DNA of 64,000 bases, taken from NCBI RefSeq assembly GCF_014203595.1, contig NZ_JACHJK010000006.1:62001-126000 (forward strand), read 5' to 3'. Below, one piece after another: positions 56,757-64,000 of the stretch. Both the position numbers and the translations under genes were made by a program. The notes under the pieces were generated by a model. That model made no database searches, was not told the origin of the DNA, and worked only from the letters and a program-made list of their open reading frames with translations. Source of the stretch: Streptomyces echinatus (GTDB taxonomy: Bacteria > Actinomycetota > Actinomycetes > Streptomycetales > Streptomycetaceae). Positions within the stretch are counted from its first letter, which is position 1. The number at the start of each line of letters is the position of its first letter.

Positions 56757-56782
56757 TCGCGGTCAGTCACTGAGGAGACTCC

Positions 56783-58261
56783 ATGTCCGAGACCCGAGTC
56801 GCTTCACCGCCACCTGTTCTCCGGCCGAATCTGCCACTCGGCGTCGTCGTGGCCATGTCCTGTCTCGCCCTGTTCATGGTCGTGCTCGACTCCACCATCG
56901 TCACCGTGGCCCTCCCGGACATGAAAACCGGGCTGAGCATGTCGACCGATCAGCAACAATGGGTGGTCAGCGGCTACTTGATCACCTTAGGGGGCTTCCT
57001 GCTCCTGGCGGCCAGGGCCGGCGATCTCTTCGGGCACAAACGGGTGTTCCTCTTCGGTGCGGTCGTCTTCACCGTCACCAGCCTGATCGGCGGCCTGGCG
57101 TCCGACGGCCCCGTTCTGATCGCGGCCCGGATCGCCCAGGGCGTCGGCGCCTCCGCACTGACCCCCACCAGCCTGAGTCTCATCACCGCCAGCCACACCG
57201 ACGAACGCGAACGTGAGCGTGCCCTGGCGCTGTGGAGCATGATGGGCGGGATCGCGGGTCTGGCCGGTGTGGTCCTCGGCGGGGTCCTGACCGCCGAACT
57301 GAGCTGGCGCTGGGTGCTGTTCGTCAACGTCCCGCCCGGCATCGCGCTGTTCGTCGCCGGCGTGCTGTTCCTGCTTCCCTCCGCCGTCAGGGAACGGGTG
57401 CGGCTCGACCTGCCCGGTGCCCTCTGTGTCACCCTCGGGATCGGGGCGCTCACCTACGGGCTCTCGGAGGCGTCCAACGAGGGCTGGAGCTCGGCGAACA
57501 CCCTGGTGCCGCTGATCGCGGCCGCCGTCCTCATCGCCGCGTTCCTCGTGGCCGAGGCCAGGGGCGCCAGCCCGCTCATCCCGCTGGACCTGCTCCGGCC
57601 GCGCTCCCTGCGGATCGCGAACGTGCTCATGTTCTGCCTGGGCGTGACGCTGACCGCCCTGATGTTCTTCCTGTCGCTGTACTGCCAACAGGTGCTGGGC
57701 TACAGCGCGTTGCGCACCGGTATGGCCATGCTGCCCGTCACCCTCATCTTCATCGTCGGGGCCCTCGTCTCTCGTCAGCTCGTCCCCAAGTTCGGCCCCC
57801 GGCCCCTGCTGGTGGCCGGCGGCCTCATCGCCGCCGGGGGCATCGCCTGGGTCGCCACCATCCCCACCCACAAGGCCTACCTGACCCACATCCTCCTGCC
57901 CAACCTGGTCGGCGGGTTCGGCGTCAGCATCATGCTGCTCGCCGTCACCATCAGCGGTACCGCCGGTGTCGATCCCAAGAACGCCGGCGCTGCCTCCGGG
58001 CTGCTCAACACGTCCCGTCAGATCGGCGGCGCCGTCGGTCTCGCCGTGCTCGTGAACATCGCCTCCCGCGTGACCTCCCACGCCAGTCACGACAAGGGCC
58101 GCCTCGACGCGCTCGTCCAGGGCTATCGCGCCGCGTTCCTCGTGAACGCGGGAATCATGCTCGTGGCCGCGCTGGCCGCCCTCGCGCTGCCGGCGATGGC
58201 GGCGGCCAAGGAAAAGACCCACGAATCGCTCGACGGCCAGACGGCGACCACCCCCTCGTAA
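56783..58261 (+). CDS. MFS drug exporter, DHA2 (EmrB/QacA) family
   Basis: 492 residues with about 14 hydrophobic segments. LDSTIVTVALP is the DHA2 motif at the end of helix 1, RAGDLFGHKRV is the loop 2-3 motif A, and GGVLTAELSWRWVLFVNVPPG is the conserved helix 5 region. Proton-driven efflux of the cluster product or a related compound is likely. It is controlled by the divergent TetR gene. Leu69 is a TTA codon (56987-56989), so expression should also depend on bldA. A strong terminator follows. Confidence 0.93.
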   Translation: MSETRVASPPPVLRPNLPLGVVVAMSCLALFMVVLDSTIVTVALPDMKTGLSMSTDQQQWVVSGYLITLGGFLLLAARAGDLFGHKRVFLFGAVVFTVTSLIGGLASDGPVLIAARIAQGVGASALTPTSLSLITASHTDERERERALALWSMMGGIAGLAGVVLGGVLTAELSWRWVLFVNVPPGIALFVAGVLFLLPSAVRERVRLDLPGALCVTLGIGALTYGLSEASNEGWSSANTLVPLIAAAVLIAAFLVAEARGASPLIPLDLLRPRSLRIANVLMFCLGVTLTALMFFLSLYCQQVLGYSALRTGMAMLPVTLIFIVGALVSRQLVPKFGPRPLLVAGGLIAAGGIAWVATIPTHKAYLTHILLPNLVGGFGVSIMLLAVTISGTAGVDPKNAGAASGLLNTSRQIGGAVGLAVLVNIASRVTSHASHDKGRLDALVQGYRAAFLVNAGIMLVAALAALALPAMAAAKEKTHESLDGQTATTPS

Positions 58262-58290
58262 CCGGAACGCCGTTTGCGATTCGCTCCCTG

Positions 58291-58326
58291 GAATGAGCCG
58301 GACACGGAAACGTGTCCGGCTCATTC
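58291..58326 (+). terminator. Intrinsic terminator after the MFS gene
   Basis: A perfect 16 bp stem pairs 58291-58306 with 58311-58326 around a GAAA tetraloop, followed by TGTTCTG. It begins 29 bp after the MFS stop codon. Confidence 0.9.
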
Positions 58327-59683
58327 TGTTCTGCCGGGCCGGAGAATCGCCGGCTCGGAGGTCGCCGGCACTCGGTCTCCCCCCGGTCGTCGAGAGAGTG
58401 ACTCGCCGGGTCGCCGGGTCGCCGGGTGCGGCGCGGGGGCAGACAGGGGCGCGTATGCCCGCACGGCCGGGTGACGCGCGGACTCATGGAGCAGGCGGCC
58501 CCGCTCGCTCTCGCCGCGTCTCCCGCTCGCGTGCCACCGCGCAGTGCCCGTTCGGTGCGGCGACCGTCTCCGGCCGCCGTCGCGGACAGGGGGGTGATCA
58601 AGGGAGATGTTTGCCAGTTTTCACTACGCAAATGATCATCGCATTTCAGGTGTAAGGGACACCTTGTGTAGTTCCATGTCTGAATCCAATGTTCCGGAAG
58701 TTCTCTCTGTCGCGACTCTGAAAGGACTTGACTGTTCAAGGATCGAAAAGGGCAGATCAGTCCGCGACGACACCCGACCGACGCCTCTCGTACAGGGGTG
58801 CGACCCTTCGCCGCGGACGTCGACGTGTTCTAAGCTCCGACTTGGTCGAAGATCCGCTTTGCGTTTGACGGTCGACGACTCGAACGGGGGTAGGGTCGAG
58901 AATTGCGCGCGCGAATCGGACGCAAAAATTCCGGCTGCGTGTTTCCCTGCGGCGGTCGAATTCCGGCATTTCAGCGGACGCCGCAGCTGGGGCAAGCTTT
59001 GGCCTAAACCTCTTGACCGATAACAGTTCGACTGACTATCTTCGACCGCTGTCGGCCTCAAACGGGGGAGGTTGCACGGTGTACTTGTCGATCGCCAACT
59101 CTGGGCGTATGGCAAGATTTAGCCGCTATCACATGGCCAGGTCGTTTCAATCAGAGGTCGGACCGACTTCCTACGGGTTTCCGCCGGCTGTACGAATCGG
59201 GCAGAAGTGCCGGCGGTGGCCTCATTACCGCATCTCGCGGTTCATTGAAGACGCTGGGGCCGCACGCGGGTGCCGGCGGCTCGACAGTGCCCTCGCGGGC
59301 AGGGGTGCCGGGCCCAGGTCGAAGCCTCTGACCTGCGGAAAGGTGGCCGGGCGTATGCGGTGCGGCGGCGGGCCGGCGAACGGGCCGGCGAACGGGACGG
59401 TCTCCGTCCCCAAGGCCGCGACGTCCGCCGCCGGCCGGGAATGCACGCACTGCCGCCGTACCGGCGATTTTCGGCCGCCGTGGCGGAACGCCCGCGTATC
59501 CCCCGGGGTGCGGAGGGCTGAGGCGGTGGCCGGAACAGCGCGCTCCGGGAGGCACGGCCGGGGTGGCGCCGAGGGTTTACGACATCGTGCCGGACGAGCC
59601 GTTTCCGGACTGAACCACTGACGCGATATTCGACCGGACTCTTCTCCACCACCAGCGAGCCTTTTTCTCATTCAGGGGAATCA
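58327..59683. other. 1.36 kb region without a recognisable gene
   Basis: No open frame here has the GC3 bias of its neighbours. The 58600-59200 part is distinctly less GC-rich and contains several TTGAC-like and TTGACGG strings. One open frame starting with GTG at 59079 after GGGGGAGG runs to 59621, but its codon use is unlike the genome. The region probably holds the regulated promoter of the 59684 regulator and perhaps a small RNA or a decayed gene. Nothing specific can be supported. Confidence 0.4.
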
Positions 59684-60289
59684 ATGGGAATCCGAGTGAT
59701 GGTATCCGACGATTTATTGCTGTCCCGAAGCGCGCTCGCGGCATTAATCGAGAGGCGTGCGGAGATGCGGGTCGTCGGAGCGGTCGGTGGCGACACCGAC
59801 GCGCTGGAGTTCGCCGAGATCCACCGGCCGGACATCGCGATCATCAGCTTCGACGGTTCGGACAGCAGTGCGATCAGCGTCGCCGAGAAGATCGCGAGTC
59901 TCCCGGAGTGCCGGAGTCTGGTCCTGGCGGAGAGCTTCACCCGCTCGATCATCCGCCAGGCCTTCTCGGGCGGCGTCGACGGGATGCTGCAGCGAAGCGT
60001 GCCGCCCAGCTGGTTCTTCGAGGCCCTGCACCGGGTGTATCAGGGCGAACGCGTCTTCGACGCGGACCTCACGGTCGCGGCCCTGGCCAACGCGGGCTGC
60101 CCGCTGACAGCACGCCAGCTCTCGGTGCTGGAACGTCTCTCCTACGGGGACACGATCGTCGAGATCGCGACACGGCTGCACCTCTCCGAGGGGACCGTGC
60201 GCAACTACCTCTCCTCCCTGGTGACGAAACTCGGTGCCCGCAACCGTATCGACGCGCTACGGATCGCCAGAGACGCGCACTGGCTCTGA
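59684..60289 (+). CDS. Atypical NarL/LuxR-type response regulator with two TTA codons
   Basis: 201 residues: receiver-like domain (1-120) and a C-terminal LuxR helix-turn-helix (LTARQLSVLERLSYG, HLSEGTVRNYLSSLVTKLG). The acidic pair Asp9-Asp10 is present, but the position that normally carries the phosphorylated Asp (end of strand 3, PDIAIIS) is Ser55, and the conserved Lys region (GMLQRS) lacks Lys. No histidine kinase is nearby. It is probably phosphorylation-independent, possibly responding to a ligand. Codons 11 (59714-59716) and 21 (59744-59746) are TTA, giving strong bldA dependence. AGGGGAATCA precedes the ATG. It likely regulates the cluster with the LAL protein downstream. Confidence 0.88.
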   Translation: MGIRVMVSDDLLLSRSALAALIERRAEMRVVGAVGGDTDALEFAEIHRPDIAIISFDGSDSSAISVAEKIASLPECRSLVLAESFTRSIIRQAFSGGVDGMLQRSVPPSWFFEALHRVYQGERVFDADLTVAALANAGCPLTARQLSVLERLSYGDTIVEIATRLHLSEGTVRNYLSSLVTKLGARNRIDALRIARDAHWL

Positions 60290-60331
60290 ACGCTCCGCTC
60301 GCCGGCTTCATCGACCAATTGGGGGATGGTA

Positions 60332-61615
60332 ATGAACTTGGAAGTGGTGACGGCCGACGTCATCGGCGACATCGCTCTCGTGCTCGGGGCGTCGGGTCTG
60401 CTCGGCGCGCTCGCGCGCCGGTTGGGGCAGCCGACGGTGGTCGGCCAGATCGCCGCGGGGATCGTCCTCGGACCCAGCCTGCTCGGCAGGTTCCCGGGGG
60501 ATCCCACGGATCACCTCTTCCCGGACCAGGCGGTTCCGTTCATCTCCGTCATCGCCCAGATCGCCGTTGTGATCTTCATGTTCGGAGTGGGCTACGAGAT
60601 CGACCTGAGGTCCGTCCGCGACCACCGCAGGGCGGTCTCGCTGATCGCCGCCGGGGCGATCCTCGTTCCGCTGACCCTCGGCTCGGGCATCGCCCTGACG
60701 GTGCAGAACCTCGGCACCTTCGACGGCCGGCACACCGACGGCCGTTCCTTCCTGCTCTTCTTCGGTGTGGCGACGTCGATCACGGCACTCCCGGTGCTCG
60801 CGGCGATCGTCAGGGAGCGCGGCATCGCCGGGACCCCGGTGGGAAACATCGCCACCGCGGCCGCCGGGCTCATGGACGTGTCCGCCTGGCTCCTCCTCGC
60901 CGCCGCCCTCATCGGCACCGACGCGCCCGGGAGCAGGTCCTGGCCGGAGACGACGGTCCTCCTCACCGGCTTCGTCGCGCTGATGACGCTGGTGGTCCGC
61001 CCGGCGCTGAAGTGGTGGGTCCAGCGCCCGGGCACGGTGCTGTCCGACGAGGTCCCGCTCGCGTTCATGCTCGCCGCGGCGGGAGCCTGGGCCACCGCCT
61101 CCCTCGGACTGCACCCGATCTTCGGCGCCTTCGTCGCCGGGCTCGTCATGCCCAAACCGGACGGCGCGCCGGACGCCGACGTGCTCCGCTCGATGGAGCA
61201 GGCCGGAGGGCTGCTGCTGCCCCTGTTCTTCGTGGTCACCGGGCTGACGATCAACATCGGCGCGCTGAGCGGTTCCGACGTGGCCCTGCTCGCCGTGATC
61301 CTCGTGTGCGGGACCGGCGGGAAGGTCGCCGCGGCCTACGCGATGGCGCGGCTCGGCGGCCTCGACACCCGTCAGTCGGCCATGATCGGCGCACTGGTGA
61401 ACACCCGGGGCCTGACCGAACTCATCGCGCTCAACGTGGGGTTGAGCGCGGGCATCATCGACACACGGCTGTTCACGGTCCTCGTCCTCATGGCCCTGAT
61501 CACGACCGCCATGACCGGACCGCTCCTCACCGCGATCGAGGGCAGGTACAAGGTGGTGCCGGTGCCGAACGAACCGCTTCCGGCAGCGGTCCCCCGAGCA
61601 CGGGACTACTCCTGA
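60332..61615 (+). CDS. CPA2-family cation/proton antiporter
   Basis: 427 residues, about 12 membrane segments, resembling KefB/GerN-type Na+(K+)/H+ exchangers. The half-helix segments GQIAAGIVLGPSLLG, GVATSITALPVLAAIV and GALVNTRGLTELIALNVG are characteristic. It lacks a C-terminal NAD-binding domain. ATG 60332 is chosen over ATG 60326 because GGGGGA at 60321-60326 needs the longer spacing. Members of this family occur in many actinomycete antibiotic clusters, where ion exchange or export has been suggested. It lies between two regulator genes in the same direction. Confidence 0.88.
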   Translation: MNLEVVTADVIGDIALVLGASGLLGALARRLGQPTVVGQIAAGIVLGPSLLGRFPGDPTDHLFPDQAVPFISVIAQIAVVIFMFGVGYEIDLRSVRDHRRAVSLIAAGAILVPLTLGSGIALTVQNLGTFDGRHTDGRSFLLFFGVATSITALPVLAAIVRERGIAGTPVGNIATAAAGLMDVSAWLLLAAALIGTDAPGSRSWPETTVLLTGFVALMTLVVRPALKWWVQRPGTVLSDEVPLAFMLAAAGAWATASLGLHPIFGAFVAGLVMPKPDGAPDADVLRSMEQAGGLLLPLFFVVTGLTINIGALSGSDVALLAVILVCGTGGKVAAAYAMARLGGLDTRQSAMIGALVNTRGLTELIALNVGLSAGIIDTRLFTVLVLMALITTAMTGPLLTAIEGRYKVVPVPNEPLPAAVPRARDYS

Positions 61616-61692
61616 CCTTCCACAACACGGTCGCCTGCATTCGTCGGGTGCTGATCCACCCCTGTCCCTGCGTCGCGAGATGGTGAGAAGTG

Positions 61693-64000
61693 ATGGAGAA
61701 GCTGGTCGAACGGGATGTGGAAGAGAAGACGCTGGCCCAGCTCTACAGCGAACGCTCCACGGGCCGATGTCGTACGGTCGCCATCGGCGGCCCGCTCGCA
61801 AGTGGTAAGACCGCCCTGCTGGACTCCTTCGCCCGGGACGCCGCCGACGCGGGCGCCACGGTCCTCAAGGCCACCGCGTCGAGGTTCGAGCGCTACCAGG
61901 CGCTCGGGATCTTAGATCAACTCCTGCGTGCGCACCGGCTCTTCGCACACAGCGCCGGCCTGGAGGTCCGCGCGCTGGTGGAGGGTGTCCTGGAGGCGGG
62001 CGCGCACAGCGAGATCTCCCCGCCGGTCCTCGGGGTGCTGCAGGGCGCCTTCCAGCACCTGGCCGGCAGCCCGCCGCTGGTCGTCTGCATCGACGACGCG
62101 CATTTCATGGACGTCGAGTCGCTGCAGTACCTGCTCGCGCTCATGCGCCGGATGGGCAGCGCGCCGATATCGATCGTGCTCACCTACTGCCCGGACATGG
62201 GCCGGGACAGCGTCCAGCGCATCCTCCAGGCCGAGTTCCTCCGGATGCCCAACTGCGGCCAGCTGGACCTCGAACCGCTCTCGGAGACGGGAGTCGCGAC
62301 GGTACTCGAGGAATATTTCAATCTTGAGACGGCGGGCCGGATGGCCTCCGAGTGCAGGCAGCTCTGCGGCGGCCGCCCGTTACTGGTACATGCCCTGGCC
62401 GAGGACTGCACCGGCAGGACGTGGGAGCCGGCCGCACAGCTCAGGCCGAGGGCCGGTCACGCCTTCGGCCGCGCCGTCCTGAGCTGCCTGTACCGGGCCG
62501 AGCCGGTCGTGCTGGAGATCGCGCAGGCGATGGCCACGCTCGGCGCGTTCCGGTCGGTGGCCGCCGTCGCGCGCCTGTGCGGCATGGACCCGGAATCCGT
62601 CGGGCGCATCGTCGCCTCACCCGGCGTCGGCGGACTCCTCGACCACGACCTTCTCGGGCAGCCGAGCGTGCGCGAGGCCGTGCTCGGCAGCATCCCGCAG
62701 AAGGAACGCCACGCCATGCGGTCCCGCGCCGCCCGGCTGCTGCACCACGAGGGCGCCCCCGCCCTCGTGACCGCCGAACACCTGATGCGGATCGACGACG
62801 CGATCCCCTGGGCGAAACAGGTCCTGTGCGAGGCCGCGGACCAGGCCCTTGCCGGCGGCGACCACGAGACGGCCATCGGCTACCTGGAAAGGGCCCATCG
62901 CGAGTGCGCGGACGGGCGGGAGCGGATCGGCATCGCCGCCCGGCTCGCCGACGTCATGTGGCGGTACAACCCGGCGGCGGTGAAGAGCTATCTGCCCGAC
63001 CTGGTCGCGGCCGCCGAGCGGGGCGAGCTGTCCGTCCGGCAGTCGGTCCCGGTCGTCCGGAGCCTCCTCTGGAACGGCCAGGTGGAGCAGGCGACGCGGG
63101 TGACGGCGCGGCTGCGCGAAGGTGCGCGCGCCCAGGCCGGCGACGACGCCGCACGGCACGCCGAGCAGCTGCGCCTGTGGCTCCCGGTCACCTATCCGGG
63201 AATCGCCGCAGCCCCGGGACGCGAGGACGGGACTCTGCCGGACGACGGCATCGGCACCCCCGGGCACCGGGCCGCGGCCGCACTCGGCGCCGTTCTGCGG
63301 GGCGCGGGCGAAGAGGGAGCCGTCCCCGCCGCGGAGCGCGTGCTCCGGGAGGCCCTGGCCGGAGCCGCGAGCCCCGCGTCGTCGCTCGCCTCGCTCATGG
63401 TCCTGATCTACTCCGACAACCTCGACAAGGCGTCGGTGTGGTGCGATGCCCTCCTGGCCTCCATGGGGGAGACCTACGGGCTCGTGTGGAACGCCATGTT
63501 CACCTCCGCGCGCGCGGAGATCCACTACCGTCTCGGGGATCTGCGGAACGCCAAACGGCAGGCGCACGCCGCGCTCGCGCTGATGCCGCGCGAGAGCTGG
63601 GGAGCGGCCGTCGTCGTCCCGCTCTCGCTCCTCATCCTGACCACCACGGCGATGGGGAACCTGGGGGAGGCCGAGAGCTACCTCGACCTGCCCGTGCCCA
63701 GCGCCGCCTTCGGCACCCTCGGCGGAGTGGTCTACCTCGACGCCCGCGGCCATCTCCATCTCGCGCGCGGCCGCCACGACGCCGCGCTGCAGGACTTCCT
63801 GGCGGCCGGACACCTGATGAAGCTCTGGGAGGCCGACTGCCCGGCCGCGGTGCCCTGGCGCGTCAACGCCGCCCGCGCGTACCTCCACAAGGGTCTCGTG
63901 GCGCAGGCGAAGGAACTCCTGGCGGAACACATGTCGCTGCTCCCCCCGGGCCACCCGCGCACCCGCGGCCTGACCTACCGCGCCCTGGCTGCCACCCTCC
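61693..64000 (+). CDS. LAL-family LuxR transcriptional activator, 3' end outside window
   Basis: 769 codons are visible and the frame is open at the right edge. The N-terminal AAA-like ATPase has Walker A GPLASGKT (residues 33-40) and Walker B LVVCIDDAHFMD near residue 130. The remainder is a helical repeat region. This is the architecture of large MalT/LAL activators, whose LuxR helix-turn-helix lies at the C-terminus and would be outside the window. Two TTA codons, 61912-61914 and 62380-62382, predict bldA-dependent translation. It is a strong candidate pathway-specific activator. GTG 61690 is an alternative start one codon earlier. Confidence 0.9.
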   Translation, partial: MEKLVERDVEEKTLAQLYSERSTGRCRTVAIGGPLASGKTALLDSFARDAADAGATVLKATASRFERYQALGILDQLLRAHRLFAHSAGLEVRALVEGVLEAGAHSEISPPVLGVLQGAFQHLAGSPPLVVCIDDAHFMDVESLQYLLALMRRMGSAPISIVLTYCPDMGRDSVQRILQAEFLRMPNCGQLDLEPLSETGVATVLEEYFNLETAGRMASECRQLCGGRPLLVHALAEDCTGRTWEPAAQLRPRAGHAFGRAVLSCLYRAEPVVLEIAQAMATLGAFRSVAAVARLCGMDPESVGRIVASPGVGGLLDHDLLGQPSVREAVLGSIPQKERHAMRSRAARLLHHEGAPALVTAEHLMRIDDAIPWAKQVLCEAADQALAGGDHETAIGYLERAHRECADGRERIGIAARLADVMWRYNPAAVKSYLPDLVAAAERGELSVRQSVPVVRSLLWNGQVEQATRVTARLREGARAQAGDDAARHAEQLRLWLPVTYPGIAAAPGREDGTLPDDGIGTPGHRAAAALGAVLRGAGEEGAVPAAERVLREALAGAASPASSLASLMVLIYSDNLDKASVWCDALLASMGETYGLVWNAMFTSARAEIHYRLGDLRNAKRQAHAALALMPRESWGAAVVVPLSLLILTTTAMGNLGEAESYLDLPVPSAAFGTLGGVVYLDARGHLHLARGRHDAALQDFLAAGHLMKLWEADCPAAVPWRVNAARAYLHKGLVAQAKELLAEHMSLLPPGHPRTRGLTYRALAATL

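Noticed and set aside
59013..59621. 202-codon open frame, with GTG 59079 preceded by GGGGGAGG
   Set aside because: Codon use lacks the genome's GC3 bias and the C-terminal half is low-complexity Arg/Gly. No family resemblance was seen, so it is left as non-coding.

Overview
The window is high-GC actinobacterial DNA, most likely from Streptomyces. The grounds are a strong G/C bias at third codon positions, overlapping start/stop codons, rare TTA (bldA-type) leucine codons confined to regulators and transporters, and typical modular type I PKS architecture. Nearly all of it is one large secondary-metabolite locus, or two interleaved ones. The product is not recognised.

Left part (1-28.3 kb): a cut-off acyl-CoA dehydrogenase on the minus strand, a type II thioesterase, then a complete pyrrole-starter cassette. 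The cassette is a prolyl-carrier dehydrogenase, a proline adenylation enzyme whose derived pocket is DLLYLALVC, a free PCP and a flavin halogenase. A Sfp-type PPTase lies on the opposite strand. PKS1 (4,992 aa, modules 1-3) and PKS2 (2,200 aa, module 4) follow. Read colinearly, they would build a halogenated pyrrole-CO-CH2-CO-CH(CH3)-CH2-CH(CH3)-CH2-CH(CH3)-CO-S-ACP. The diketone is predicted because module 1 has no reductive domain and the module 2 KR lacks its catalytic Tyr and Asn.

Centre (28.4-40.5 kb): a TetR regulator divergent from a DrrAB-like ABC exporter, and an MmpL-type transporter. Then come two minus-strand assembly-line genes, a PKS module with defective AT and DH domains (KS-AT0-DH0-ACP) and a Cy-A-PCP NRPS whose pocket reads as cysteine. 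Docking segments suggest the order PKS2 -> this PKS -> NRPS, giving a thiazoline.

Right part (40.5-54 kb): a tightly packed operon combines a transglutaminase-like protein, an AurF-like di-iron N-oxygenase, an ACP, a class II aaRS-like amino acid:carrier protein ligase, a nitronate monooxygenase-like flavoprotein, an alpha/beta hydrolase, a second ACP and a second PPTase. It is followed by a stand-alone fully reducing PKS and a second type II thioesterase. I read this set as carrier-bound amino acid oxidation feeding a polyketide. It is the most likely novel system in the window.

Far right (54-64 kb): an internally duplicated 90-residue protein, an esterase, a TetR/MFS exporter pair with a three-unit operator, a 1.4 kb non-coding stretch, an atypical NarL-like regulator with two TTA codons, a CPA2 antiporter and a LAL-family LuxR activator that runs off the edge.

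Pairs of TARGGGT heptamers about 11 bp apart occur upstream of the first thioesterase, the pyrrole operon and the divergent centre/right operons. This suggests that left and right parts share one regulator and may make one product. No cis thioesterase domain is present in any assembly-line protein.
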